DNA of 64,000 bases, from NCBI RefSeq assembly GCF_001636695.1, contig NZ_LGEL01000018.1, positions 1-64,000 on the forward strand, given 5' to 3'. The first letter of the stretch is position 1, and each line of letters begins with the position of its first letter. Both the position numbers and the translations under genes were made by a program. Of the stretch, positions 45,604 to 54,444 are shown in pieces. The stretch is from Pedobacter panaciterrae (lineage in GTDB: Bacteria; Bacteroidota; Bacteroidia; Sphingobacteriales; Sphingobacteriaceae). Below the pieces are notes generated by a model. The model saw nothing but the letters and a program-made list of their open reading frames with translations, was not told where the DNA came from and did no database searches.

Positions 45604-45649
45604 AAGATGTCTTTTTCATTTAAAACATCCTAAATCTAAATAAGTTTAT

Positions 45650-48022
45650 CTAATTGAAATAAACATAGGTAATGCCATCGCCGCCTCGATCTGCATGTTC
45701 GTCTTCTACCCTGTTTACCTGGCTATATTTCTTTAAATACTCACGAATCAGTTTTCTCAAAATGCCATCACCTTTTCCGTGGATAATTTTTATAAAAGGG
45801 AAGCCGAGCATAATAGATTTATCAAGATATTTTTCTACTTCATGCAGTGCATTTTCACCACGCATACCACGCAGATCCAATTCAGCAGTGAAGCTGGATA
45901 TTGCTTCAGAAATACTTCCGGTAAATGAGTTATTCTGGACGGCTTTTTTCGCTTGCTTGTTACTGATTTTCTGTACACGGTTTTTCTTTAGCACGGAACG
46001 AAGATCTCCGAGTGCAACAACCAGATTATCACGATTTATCTCAAGTACCTGCCCCATGGTTTCGCTATTGTTTAGCTGTACCCAGTCGCCCACCTCAATA
46101 GGTGTATTGCTAATCACTGGTACTTCAGGTTTTTTCTCTTCTTTTACATGGTTCTGAACCAATACTTTTTGCAGATTTTGTCTCAGTTCTTTGGTTACAA
46201 CCTTATCTGCCTTGCTTTCCTTAATCTCTGCTATAGTATTCTCGACCAGCTTATTGGCATTTCTAATGATCGCCTGAGCTTCCAGCTTAGCCTCTTTAAT
46301 CAGCACCTTCTTGTTCTCATCCAGAAACAGTTTCAGTTTCTCGTTTTCGGCCACAAGATTTTTCACCTTATTCTGTTGATTAGAAAGGTTTAACTTTGTA
46401 TCGTAAATCTGTTTCTTTTCACGTTCCAGATCAACAAGTAAACTATCTATCCTGTTTTGATTAGTACCTGTTTTGGCTCTGGCCAGTTCAAGTACCTCCT
46501 TTTGCAAACCAATGTTCTGCGCAATTTCAAAAGCATAGGAACTTCCCGGTTTACCAATTTCCAGTACATACATTGGCTTCATCTTGTCGTTATCAAACAA
46601 CATCGACGCATTTTCAAGACCCGGCGTATTGCCTGCAAAGAGCTTCAAATTAGAATAGTGAGTGGTAATTACCCCTCTTACTTTTTTATTGTTCAATACT
46701 TCCAAAACAGCTTCGGCCATAGGACCACCAAATTGTGGATCGGTACCGGTTCCAAACTCATCAATCAGAACAAGAGATTTTGGAGTGGCATGTGCAACAA
46801 AATACCTCATCTTAGTAAGGTGTGCACTGTAAGTACTTAAATCACTTTCTATAGACTGATCATCACCGATATCCGCAAATATCTGATCAAATATCCCGAC
46901 CTCACTAGATTCATGCACAGGAATCAATAAGCCTGATTGCACCATTAGCTGCAATAAACCTACAGTCTTCATACAAACAGACTTGCCTCCGGCATTAGGC
47001 CCTGATACCAGCACAATCCGCATGTTCTCATTAATATGAAAATTTAAAGGAACAACCGTTTTTTTATCCTCTTTAAAGGAAAGATACAATAATGGGTGAC
47101 GTGCATTAACCAGCTTTGTTTTTGCTTCCTTTATTAAAACTGGCATATCGGCTTCAACATCGATAGCAAATAAAGCCTTTGCACGTACAAAATCTAACTT
47201 AGTAAGGAAACCATGGTACGACAGCAGCAATGGTGTATATGGTCTCAGGTCATTCGTCAGTGCAATTAAAATCTTTATAATCTCCCTCCGCTTATCAAAC
47301 TCAAGGTCCCTAAGTTTATTATTTAATGAAAATACTTCTTCGGGCTCTATGTATACTGTTTGTCCACTAGCCGACTCATCATGAATAAAACCTTTCAGTT
47401 TTCTTTTATTCTCAGCAAGTACCGGAATACACATTCTTCCATCCCGTATGGTTAAGCTACCATCGGCAACCCAATTATTACTAATTGCCTGCTTGTAAAT
47501 CGAATCCATTCTCTTCCTCACATCCTGCTCTGCTTTTGCTATTTCTCCAATTATATTTTGAAGCGCAACAGAGGCATTTGGCTTTATCTTTCCTTTCGGA
47601 TCTAATACAGATTCTATACGTTTAAGAATATTTTTTTCAACAGGAAGATGCTCAAATAATGCTTCCAGATTAGGATACACTTCTTTTCTTTCATCAAAAA
47701 ACCTCAATACCGAAAACACTGTTTGTAATGAGGCATACATTTGGTGCAGCTCGTCCTCTACAAGATAAGTTCCCTCCACTCTGATCTTATCGGCCAGAGA
47801 TTTTATGTCAAAAAAAGTACTGATTTGCAGTGGTTCCTGGTTTTCGAGGATACTCTTAAACTCATTCGTTTGTCTCAGAAATTTATTGATCTGATCAAAC
47901 TTGGTCATCACTTGCATTTTGCTCACCATTTGCTGCCCCATTGGGCTCAGGCAGTGTGCATAAATAAGTTGTTTTACCTCATTAAACCCCAAACGCTCTA
48001 AACAATTCTCCGGATATAACAT
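45650..48022 (-). CDS. mutS2: MutS2 with C-terminal Smr domain
   Basis: A 790-residue MutS2 protein, linked in other bacteria to suppression of recombination and to rescue of collided ribosomes. The order is an N-terminal helical/lever region, then the ATPase with Walker A SGPNAGGKSVC, DDQSIESDLSTYSAHL (signature), FGTGTDPQFGG (Walker B area) and TTHYSNLK, then a long coiled-coil, and a C-terminal Smr domain with LDLRGMRG and IHGKGDGIL. Full length for the family; 13 bases upstream is the stop of a DUF4296 lipoprotein gene on the same strand. Confidence 0.95.
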   Translation of the reverse strand: MLYPENCLERLGFNEVKQLIYAHCLSPMGQQMVSKMQVMTKFDQINKFLRQTNEFKSILENQEPLQISTFFDIKSLADKIRVEGTYLVEDELHQMYASLQTVFSVLRFFDERKEVYPNLEALFEHLPVEKNILKRIESVLDPKGKIKPNASVALQNIIGEIAKAEQDVRKRMDSIYKQAISNNWVADGSLTIRDGRMCIPVLAENKRKLKGFIHDESASGQTVYIEPEEVFSLNNKLRDLEFDKRREIIKILIALTNDLRPYTPLLLSYHGFLTKLDFVRAKALFAIDVEADMPVLIKEAKTKLVNARHPLLYLSFKEDKKTVVPLNFHINENMRIVLVSGPNAGGKSVCMKTVGLLQLMVQSGLLIPVHESSEVGIFDQIFADIGDDQSIESDLSTYSAHLTKMRYFVAHATPKSLVLIDEFGTGTDPQFGGPMAEAVLEVLNNKKVRGVITTHYSNLKLFAGNTPGLENASMLFDNDKMKPMYVLEIGKPGSSYAFEIAQNIGLQKEVLELARAKTGTNQNRIDSLLVDLEREKKQIYDTKLNLSNQQNKVKNLVAENEKLKLFLDENKKVLIKEAKLEAQAIIRNANKLVENTIAEIKESKADKVVTKELRQNLQKVLVQNHVKEEKKPEVPVISNTPIEVGDWVQLNNSETMGQVLEINRDNLVVALGDLRSVLKKNRVQKISNKQAKKAVQNNSFTGSISEAISSFTAELDLRGMRGENALHEVEKYLDKSIMLGFPFIKIIHGKGDGILRKLIREYLKKYSQVNRVEDEHADRGGDGITYVYFN

Positions 48023-48035
48023 TCCTATTTCTATC

Positions 48036-48650
48036 TTAATTTTTCTTAATAGTTTTCTTCAATAACTCCCTGGCCTTTATAGAGTCAGCTCGTTTTTGCC
48101 TGATGGCCTTTCTCATAACAGCCTTAGCTTTCCTTGTTGAATCTGCTTTTTTAACAGAATCGGCCTTTTTAACTGCAAAAGCTTTCTTTAAAGAGTCGGC
48201 TTTAAACTTAGCCCTTTGAGGTGCTGTAACCTTTTTCAATGAATCTGCACGTTTCACAGAATCTAACTTCATTTTGGCTTTAAGGGCATTAGCAGTCTTA
48301 ACATTTATCAATGAATCTGCCTTTACCAGCACGCTCTTTTGCTTTGATAAACCCCTGGTTACATTTTCATAAATCCCATCCAGTATTTTAGGATGTTGAC
48401 TGTAGTAAGCCATACTCTTACCAAAAAGAGCAGAATCTATCTCATACCTTTTGTAAATACCGCCGTAATAAGCCGAAGCCATTATTTTTGCAGAATCAGT
48501 AAAAGGTATGGTAGTTATGTAGGCATCCGCAATATGGATATCATGCAACACCAGGGCCATTTTATCAGGCTGAATAATATCGGATGGGATACCTGGCTTA
48601 CAGCCCGCAACGAATAAAAAAAGGAAGGCTATATATATAAAGTTCTTCAT
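48036..48650 (-). CDS. DUF4296 lipoprotein with Lys/Ala/Asp-repeat tail
   Basis: A 204-residue Bacteroidota-specific lipoprotein. Start at the ATG at 48650 gives a lipoprotein signal with FVAGC (Cys about 17); an upstream in-frame ATG at 48773 would put a second hydrophobic stretch in front. DUF4296 covers about 20-110 (KMALVLHDIHIADAYITTIP). The tail from about 115 repeats KADSLKK-type heptads (ADS followed by L/V and KK) about seven times and is very basic. Function unknown. It is in the same leftward unit as mutS2. Confidence 0.85.
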   Translation of the reverse strand: MKNFIYIAFLFLFVAGCKPGIPSDIIQPDKMALVLHDIHIADAYITTIPFTDSAKIMASAYYGGIYKRYEIDSALFGKSMAYYSQHPKILDGIYENVTRGLSKQKSVLVKADSLINVKTANALKAKMKLDSVKRADSLKKVTAPQRAKFKADSLKKAFAVKKADSVKKADSTRKAKAVMRKAIRQKRADSIKARELLKKTIKKN

Positions 48651-48721
48651 TATGCTCAAAACATCATTATTTCTTAGACAAAGTTCGCTAAGGTTCTTAT
48701 TTTTACCAAAAATACTGATAA

Positions 48722-49411
48722 ATGAGTATAGCAGATAACTTATTAGAATATAAAAGCGAATTAGATAACACACAGGTTGAATTAATAGCCGTATCTAAAT
48801 ACCAGGAACCGGATGCGATTATGGAAGCCTACAATGCAGGGCAAAGAGTTTTCGGTGAAAACATAGTACAGGAGCTGGTTGATAAACAAGCGCAACTACC
48901 GAAAGACATTGAGTGGCATCTTATCGGCCATCTGCAAACAAACAAAGTAAAATACATTGCTCCTTTTGTAAAATTAATCCACTCGGTTGATAGCCTGAAG
49001 CTATTGATTGAAATAAATAAACAAGCAGCAAAAAATAAACGGGTAATAGACTGTTTACTGCAAATCTATATTGCAGATGAAGACACCAAATTCGGTCTTG
49101 GATTTGATGAAGCTATTGAATTGCTTAGGTCTGAAGAATTTGCCAGTCTTGAAAATATACGGATCGTAGGTTTAATGGGAATTGCGAGTAACAACGCTTC
49201 TGAAAAACAGACTCTGGATGAATTTATTGAGTTAAAAGTACTTTTTGATGGCATTAAAGTTAGTTTTTTTAGAAAAGATGATTACTTTAAGGAAGTATCA
49301 ATGGGTATGTCTGGCGATTACAAATTAGCAATTGAAGCCGGAAGCACAATGGTAAGAGTAGGAAGCAGTATTTTTGGCAAAAGGAAGATAAAACATTACA
49401 AAACAGAATGA
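48722..49411 (+). CDS. YggS/PLPBP-family pyridoxal-phosphate homeostasis protein
   Basis: A 229-residue YggS-type protein that binds PLP and keeps B6 and amino-acid balance. Motifs: LIAVSKYQEPDAIMEAY (PLP lysine in VSKY), FGENIVQELVDKQAQL, WHLIGHLQTNKVKYI, and near the end SMGMSGDYKLAIEAGSTMVR. Normal length. First gene of a rightward run of five tightly packed genes up to 53137, divergent to the DUF4296 gene. Confidence 0.93.
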   Translation: MSIADNLLEYKSELDNTQVELIAVSKYQEPDAIMEAYNAGQRVFGENIVQELVDKQAQLPKDIEWHLIGHLQTNKVKYIAPFVKLIHSVDSLKLLIEINKQAAKNKRVIDCLLQIYIADEDTKFGLGFDEAIELLRSEEFASLENIRIVGLMGIASNNASEKQTLDEFIELKVLFDGIKVSFFRKDDYFKEVSMGMSGDYKLAIEAGSTMVRVGSSIFGKRKIKHYKTE

Positions 49412-49872
49412 GTATTACAATAAGAGTTGCAGAAAGGGAAGATTGTCCGAGATTATTGGAATTAATTAATGAGCTGGCGCTTTATGAAAAAGCACCTGAG
49501 GAAGTAACTGTAACTATAGAAGAATTTACAGATGCAGGTTTTGGTGAAAACAAAGTATGGAAGGCTTTTGTTGCTGAAGATAACAACAAGATTGTCGGCT
49601 TTGCTTTATATTATGTAAGGTACTCTACCTGGAAAGGTTGCCGTTTATATCTGGAAGATTTTATTGTAACTGAAGAATGCAGAGGAAAAGGTGCCGGAAA
49701 ACTACTTTTTGAAACTGTTATTCAGGAAGCGAAAGATAAAAACTACAATGGTATGGTTTGGCAGGTTCTGGATTGGAACGAGCCGGCAATTAATTTTTAT
49801 AAAAAATATGCTGCTGACTTAGAGTCAGGATGGTTGAATGCATCCTTATCAAAGGAACAAATCTTAAAGTAA
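49408..49872 (+). CDS. GNAT acetyltransferase, diamine-acetyltransferase-like
   Basis: A 154-residue GNAT enzyme resembling spermidine/diamine N-acetyltransferase and its bacterial relatives. Motifs: LLELINELALYEKAPEEV, YLEDFIVTEECRGKGAGKLL (acetyl-CoA loop R-G-K-G-A-G), and WNEPAINFYKKYAA. The start overlaps the previous stop as ATGA, so translation is coupled. Substrate not certain. Confidence 0.9.
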   Translation: MSITIRVAEREDCPRLLELINELALYEKAPEEVTVTIEEFTDAGFGENKVWKAFVAEDNNKIVGFALYYVRYSTWKGCRLYLEDFIVTEECRGKGAGKLLFETVIQEAKDKNYNGMVWQVLDWNEPAINFYKKYAADLESGWLNASLSKEQILK

Positions 49873-49873
49873 C

Positions 49874-50683
49874 ATGAAAAAATTAGGACTTTTTATAATC
49901 GCGGTAGGCTTTATGGCTTGTCAGAGTGAAAATAAAACAAGCAATGCTACTGACACTACAAGTGTTGCAACCACAGGAGACTCATTAACTTTTAAATACG
50001 ATTCAGTAAAAGTTTATAGCAAAACCCCGGTATCTGTAAATAAAAATGTAACTGATACTTCTAAGGCAGTGATTTCATATCCTTTATTTAATGATGAAAA
50101 AGTAAACCAGTTTGTTGAAAACAAAATAAAACTAACTGCAGACTCTGGCAAAAACTACAAAACATATAATGAGTATGCCACCGATTTTATTAAAGGTTAT
50201 GATGATTTTAGCAAGTCTGAAAAGGATTACCCGCAAACCTGGTTCTTAGACATCAAAGCTAAGGTTGTGAAACAAAAACCGGGATATTTGTCGCTGCTAA
50301 ACACTTATGTAAATTATTCAGGCGGCGCGCACCCTAACAGTGTATTCACCTACCTTAACTATAATCCGGCAACACATCAGGAGATCCTTTTAGATTCTCT
50401 GATTCAACCGGGCTCAATAACAAAACTTACTGCTGTAGCCGAAAAAATATTCAGAAGAAATGAAAAGCTTAGCCCTACTGCTAGTTTAAAAGATGGCTAT
50501 TTCTTTGAAAACGACAAGTTTAAACTGAACGACAACTTCACAGTTACTGACCAGGGGTTAAAGTTCCTTTACAACCCTTATGAAATTAAGGCTTATGTAT
50601 ACGGAACCACAGAACTGCTTATCCCTTTCAGCGAACTAAAAGAAATTGCTAAACCTAATTCACTACTAAGTCCCGCAAATTAA
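49874..50683 (+). CDS. DUF3298/DUF4163-type lipoprotein (RsiV-like)
   Basis: A 269-residue lipoprotein: signal with MACQSE (Cys about 16), a Thr/Ser linker, then DUF4163 (about 55-125) and DUF3298 (about 150-255, with NYSGGAHPNSVFTYLNYNPA). The same domain pair occurs in RsiV and in proteins that bind peptidoglycan or lysozyme; no anti-sigma part is present here. It follows the GNAT gene by one base and its stop overlaps the aspartokinase ATG. Confidence 0.85.
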   Translation: MKKLGLFIIAVGFMACQSENKTSNATDTTSVATTGDSLTFKYDSVKVYSKTPVSVNKNVTDTSKAVISYPLFNDEKVNQFVENKIKLTADSGKNYKTYNEYATDFIKGYDDFSKSEKDYPQTWFLDIKAKVVKQKPGYLSLLNTYVNYSGGAHPNSVFTYLNYNPATHQEILLDSLIQPGSITKLTAVAEKIFRRNEKLSPTASLKDGYFFENDKFKLNDNFTVTDQGLKFLYNPYEIKAYVYGTTELLIPFSELKEIAKPNSLLSPAN

Positions 50684-51960
50684 TGGAGGTATACAAGTTT
50701 GGAGGAGCATCAGTTAAGGATGCCGAAGGGGTACGAAACCTTGCCAAAATCATTAAAGAACGTAATCAAAAAAACAACCTGTTAATCGTTATCTCGGCAA
50801 TGGGTAAGATAACAAATAAGCTTGAAGAATTAACAAAAGCATATTTATCCGGCCTTGATGATACACACGAAATATTTGAAGAAGTAAAACAATTCCATTT
50901 CCATATTATCAGCGAATTATTTCCGGATCATACCAACCCCGTTTATAACGATGTTGCCAATTCATTTGTAGAGATAGACTGGTTACTTGAAGAAGAACCT
51001 GATAATTCAGCAGATTATATTTATGATCAGATCGTTTCAATTGGTGAGGTCGTTTCTACTAAAATTGCCGCAGCTTATTTAAATGAAACAGGCTGTAATG
51101 TACAATGGGTTGATGCGCGTAATTTTATCCATACAGATAACAGTTACCGGGAAGCTCAAGTTAACTGGGAAAAAACAGAACAGGAAATACAAAAAAAGCT
51201 TGTTCCTACTTTAGCGCAACGTATTGCTATAACACAAGGCTTTATTGGCAGTACAAGTGAAAATTTCACCACCACTCTTGGCAGAGACGGCTCTGATTAT
51301 TCGGCAGCGATATTTGCGTCGTGTCTAAATGCGGCTTCATTAACCATCTGGAAAGATGTGCCCGGAGTTTTAAACGCAGACCCAAAGTGGTTTGATGAAA
51401 CGGAAAGAATTCCGCGTTTGTCCTATCATGATGCAATTGAGCTGGCTTATTACGGTGCTACAATTATCCACCCTAAAACAATAAAACCGATTCAGAACAA
51501 GAACATTCCTTTATATGTACGTTCTTTTCTTGACCATAAAGCCGAAGGCACGGACATTACAGGCGAAAACAATCATCTGCCTGTTCCATCTTTTATATTT
51601 AAGGTAAACCAGGCACTGATTTCTATCTTCCCTAAAGATTTCTCTTTTATTATAGAAGAAAACCTGAGTGATATCTTTAGTCTGTTCCATAAGCACAGGG
51701 TAAAAATTACCACCATGCTTAACTCTGCGATCAGTTTCTCAGTAAGCTTTGATCATGATCCTAAAAAACTGGAAGGACTGATAGCAGATCTTTCACAACA
51801 CTATAAAGTTAAGTATAATACAGGTCTGGAATTGGTTACCATTAGATATTATAACCAGCAAACCATAGATAGAGTTACTGTAAACAAAAACATCCTATTG
51901 GAAGTTAAAAGCAGATATACCTGTCAGATTGTAATGAGGGACAAAGCAACAATTGAATAG
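50683..51960 (+). CDS. Aspartate kinase
   Basis: A 425-residue monofunctional aspartokinase, first step from aspartate to lysine, threonine and methionine. N-terminal VYKFGGASVKDAEGVRNLA, TTLGRDGSDYSAAIFAS and WKDVPGVLNADPKWF mark the catalytic domain; the C-terminal part (FSFIIEENLSDIFSLFHKHR) is a short ACT region. No homoserine dehydrogenase domain is fused. Starts on the last base of the preceding stop codon; its stop lies inside the next gene (8-base overlap). Confidence 0.93.
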   Translation: MEVYKFGGASVKDAEGVRNLAKIIKERNQKNNLLIVISAMGKITNKLEELTKAYLSGLDDTHEIFEEVKQFHFHIISELFPDHTNPVYNDVANSFVEIDWLLEEEPDNSADYIYDQIVSIGEVVSTKIAAAYLNETGCNVQWVDARNFIHTDNSYREAQVNWEKTEQEIQKKLVPTLAQRIAITQGFIGSTSENFTTTLGRDGSDYSAAIFASCLNAASLTIWKDVPGVLNADPKWFDETERIPRLSYHDAIELAYYGATIIHPKTIKPIQNKNIPLYVRSFLDHKAEGTDITGENNHLPVPSFIFKVNQALISIFPKDFSFIIEENLSDIFSLFHKHRVKITTMLNSAISFSVSFDHDPKKLEGLIADLSQHYKVKYNTGLELVTIRYYNQQTIDRVTVNKNILLEVKSRYTCQIVMRDKATIE

Positions 51961-53137
51961 ACATGTTTTAGATAGCGAGGTTCAGGAGTACATTAAAAAT
52001 CATTTAAATGATGATGTACACAAGCTCGCTATGTCTAAAAGTCCGTTTAAAGACGTTGATGCTAAAGAACTTGCCAACCAGATTTCGGCAAAAAATAAAT
52101 CAGCAAAAAAACTGCCTACCTGGTATAAAACAGATTCTATTTATTACCCTGCCCTGCTTTCTATTGAGCAATGTTCATCAGAAACCACAGCTGCCTACAA
52201 AGCAGGCCTTGCTATCGGCGACAGCTTGATAGACCTTACCGGGGGCTTTGGAGTTGACAGTTATTACTTTGCAAAAGCCGTTAAAAACTTAACGCATTGC
52301 GAAATCAATACGGAGCTTTCTGAAATAGCAGCTCATAATGCCATAATGTTGGAACAACCAAACATTCGGTGTTTAGCAGAGGATGGTATTGCACTACTCG
52401 CAAAAACTAAAGAAGCCTTTGATACAATTTACCTGGATCCTGCACGAAGAAGTTCTGCAGGCAAGGTTTTTATGCTAAAAGATTGCACTCCTAATGTTGT
52501 TGAACATCTGGATTTACTATTATCCAAATCAAAACGCATTATTATTAAAACAGCGCCTTTATTAGATATCACAGCTGGTTTAAAGGAACTAAACAATGTT
52601 TCTGAAGTTCATATTGTAAGTGTAAAAAATGAGTGTAAGGAATTGTTATGGATTATTGACAGCAACAAATCTGCACAGCAGCCAAAAATAACAGCGGTTA
52701 CCCTAAACGATTCTCAAAAGGAATTCTCCTTTTTTAAAGGAGAAGAAGAAACTGAGGTTGACTTGTTGAGCAAAACCCCTTCTGGCTACTTGTACGAACC
52801 AGATGTAGCCTTGCTTAAAAGTGGGGCCTTCAATCTGATAGCTACTATATTTAGATTAAAAAAACTACATCACCAAACACAACTGTACGTTTCAGATCAT
52901 ATAGATTCTTCCTTCCCCGGACGAGTATTTAAAATTAACAGCCTCTTATCAGCCAGTGACCTTAAAAAAGAAAAGTCGCTAAAAGGAAATGTAATTGTGA
53001 GGAATTACCGCGATAAAGCAGAAAACCTGGTAAAAAAATACAAAATCAAACCTGATCACAACAAGTTTCTTATTTTCACGCAAGGTCCAAACAATGATTA
53101 TTTAATAATAGATGCCGAAATAGTGCAGCATTATTAA
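51953..53137 (+). CDS. SAM-dependent methyltransferase with THUMP-like C-terminal domain
   Basis: A 394-residue class I methyltransferase: GDSLIDLTGGFGVDSYYFAK is the SAM-binding loop and IYLDPARRSS the motif IV (DPPY-like). The C-terminal third (GNVIVRNYRDKAENLVKKYK) is a THUMP-like domain, so RNA is a likely substrate. No ATG fits: TTG at 51953 gives MNRHVLDSEVQEYI and is the only start before the next in-frame ATG well inside the domain. It is translated from the end of the aspartokinase gene. Last gene of the operon. Confidence 0.88.
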   Translation: MNRHVLDSEVQEYIKNHLNDDVHKLAMSKSPFKDVDAKELANQISAKNKSAKKLPTWYKTDSIYYPALLSIEQCSSETTAAYKAGLAIGDSLIDLTGGFGVDSYYFAKAVKNLTHCEINTELSEIAAHNAIMLEQPNIRCLAEDGIALLAKTKEAFDTIYLDPARRSSAGKVFMLKDCTPNVVEHLDLLLSKSKRIIIKTAPLLDITAGLKELNNVSEVHIVSVKNECKELLWIIDSNKSAQQPKITAVTLNDSQKEFSFFKGEEETEVDLLSKTPSGYLYEPDVALLKSGAFNLIATIFRLKKLHHQTQLYVSDHIDSSFPGRVFKINSLLSASDLKKEKSLKGNVIVRNYRDKAENLVKKYKIKPDHNKFLIFTQGPNNDYLIIDAEIVQHY

Positions 53138-53180
53138 AATTTCAGGTTTAGCTATTTCGATATTAAAGGGACTGTATTAT

Positions 53181-53354
53181 AAGCGATCGTATCATAAGCA
53201 GTCATATTATAAAGCGGTCGTATCATAAGGCGGTCGTATCATAAGGCGGTCGTATCATAAGGCGGTCGTATCATAAGGCGGTCGTATCATAAGGCGGTCG
53301 TATTATAAAGCGGTCGTATCATAAGGCGGTCGTATTATAAGGCGGTCGTATCAT
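53181..53354. repeat. Tandem array of 11 units, consensus AAGGCGGTCGTATCAT
   Basis: Eleven head-to-tail units, two of 15 bp then nine of 16 bp (53227-53290 holds four identical copies; others differ by one or two bases, such as ATTAT for ATCAT). The last unit runs straight into AAGCAGTCGTCATCTCG, the left edge of the palindromic repeat at 53361. Spacer-free, so not a CRISPR. The unit looks like an amplified edge of that element. Confidence 0.95.
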
Positions 53355-53361
53355 AAGCAGT

Positions 53362-53454
53362 CGTCATCTCGACGAAGGAGAGATCTCTTGATTACGCTAA
53401 TTTGCCCCTGTAACTGTTTCGTGGTAAAGAGATCTCTCCTTCGTCGAGATGACG
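53362..53454. repeat. Palindromic repeat with 28-bp perfect arms (copy e, reversed loop)
   Basis: Left arm 53362-53389 (CGTCATCTCGACGAAGGAG and on) and right arm 53427-53454 are perfectly complementary. Both arms have GAAGG/CCTTC in place of the GATAGG/CCTATC of copies c and f. The loop includes GCTAATTTGC, the reverse complement of the GCAAATTGGC-type loop of c and g, so this copy is inserted in the opposite direction. Lies between convergent genes. Confidence 0.95.
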
Positions 53455-53656
53455 GAGGAAGAACGACAAAATCACAAAAAAGAGGGTGATCATGATTTAT
53501 GATACACCCTCCTCATCACCCTCACCTATCACCTTTAATTGTGGTAGATCAACCTCCCCTAAAAAAGAATATTAACTATCTATTTTAAAGCATTTACGCA
53601 AACGCTTAATGAATGGTTGTCACGATTATCATGAATTACTTTAAAATGACGAAAGC

Positions 53657-54322
53657 TTATCCTGTAGCTAATATTTTGATATCTTTTATTTCTAATACTG
53701 ATTTAGAATATCCCTTTAATACACTATTAATCATGGCCAGTCCAACCTCTTTTAAGGTGCTTACCAAGCCTGGCATTAACAAGCGCAGCAAAGGATATAA
53801 CGAAGCTATAATTTTATAATACCCTTTAATATTAACCTGCCCCTCAGTCGGCTTCATAAAACCAGGGCGGAAATTATATACCTTTTTAAACGGCAATTTC
53901 ATTAGTGCATTCTCTGCTTTACCCTTTACTCGTGCCCACATCACACTCCCCTTTTCGGAACTGTCTGTATGACTACCAGATATATGACTAAAAACCATTT
54001 CGGGATTAAGAGTAGCCAGTTTATTTGCAAAGTGCAAAGTGGTATCGTATGTAATGTAACTATAGTCCGCTTCATTCATCCCTCTTGAACTTATGCCAGC
54101 GCAATAAAAACAGGCATCGTAACCGGTTAGCTGATTTTCAATACTATCAATATTGAAAAAATCCGGCACAATGCATTCTTTTAATTTAGGATGCTTCTGG
54201 CCGCTATAGGGTTTCCGACTGATTACTAAAACCTCCTTTACCTGTGGATGTAACAAGCATTCTAACAATACTCCTTCGCCTACCATACCAGTAGCGCCTG
54301 TAATGATTACCTTAATTTCCAT
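53657..54322 (-). CDS. NAD(P)-binding epimerase/dehydratase-like protein
   Basis: A 221-residue short Rossmann-fold protein of the NAD(P)H-binding/atypical SDR type. N-terminal IITGATGMVGEGVLLECLLH is the dinucleotide-binding loop (GATGMVG); further on come FYCAGISSRGMNEADYSYIT and RPGFMKPTEG. The usual SDR Tyr-x3-Lys is not clear, fitting an atypical member. No informative neighbours: it stands alone and leftward, convergent with the methyltransferase gene. Confidence 0.85.
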   Translation of the reverse strand: MEIKVIITGATGMVGEGVLLECLLHPQVKEVLVISRKPYSGQKHPKLKECIVPDFFNIDSIENQLTGYDACFYCAGISSRGMNEADYSYITYDTTLHFANKLATLNPEMVFSHISGSHTDSSEKGSVMWARVKGKAENALMKLPFKKVYNFRPGFMKPTEGQVNIKGYYKIIASLYPLLRLLMPGLVSTLKEVGLAMINSVLKGYSKSVLEIKDIKILATG

Positions 54323-54352
54323 TATTCAACTATATAATTTCCGTGCCTGCAA

Positions 54353-54380
54353 TTTAACATTCTTTAACATACTTTAACAT
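54353..54380. repeat. Three TTTAACAT direct repeats at 10-bp spacing
   Basis: TTTAACAT occurs at 54353, 54363 and 54373, exactly one helical turn apart, in the divergent gap 65-92 bases upstream of the glycosyltransferase 117 gene. It may be a regulator site; no known motif is recognised. Confidence 0.5.
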
Positions 54381-54444
54381 TCCTAAAAAAGCTAACTTTC
54401 AATGTTTTAGTTATTTTTACTATTAAGTAAATTACCCTCAAACT

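Noticed and set aside
53181-53354. CRISPR array
   Set aside because: Units are directly head to tail with no spacers and no cas genes nearby.
53613-53819. Plus-strand 68-codon frame
   Set aside because: Antisense to the NAD-binding protein gene at 53657-54322.
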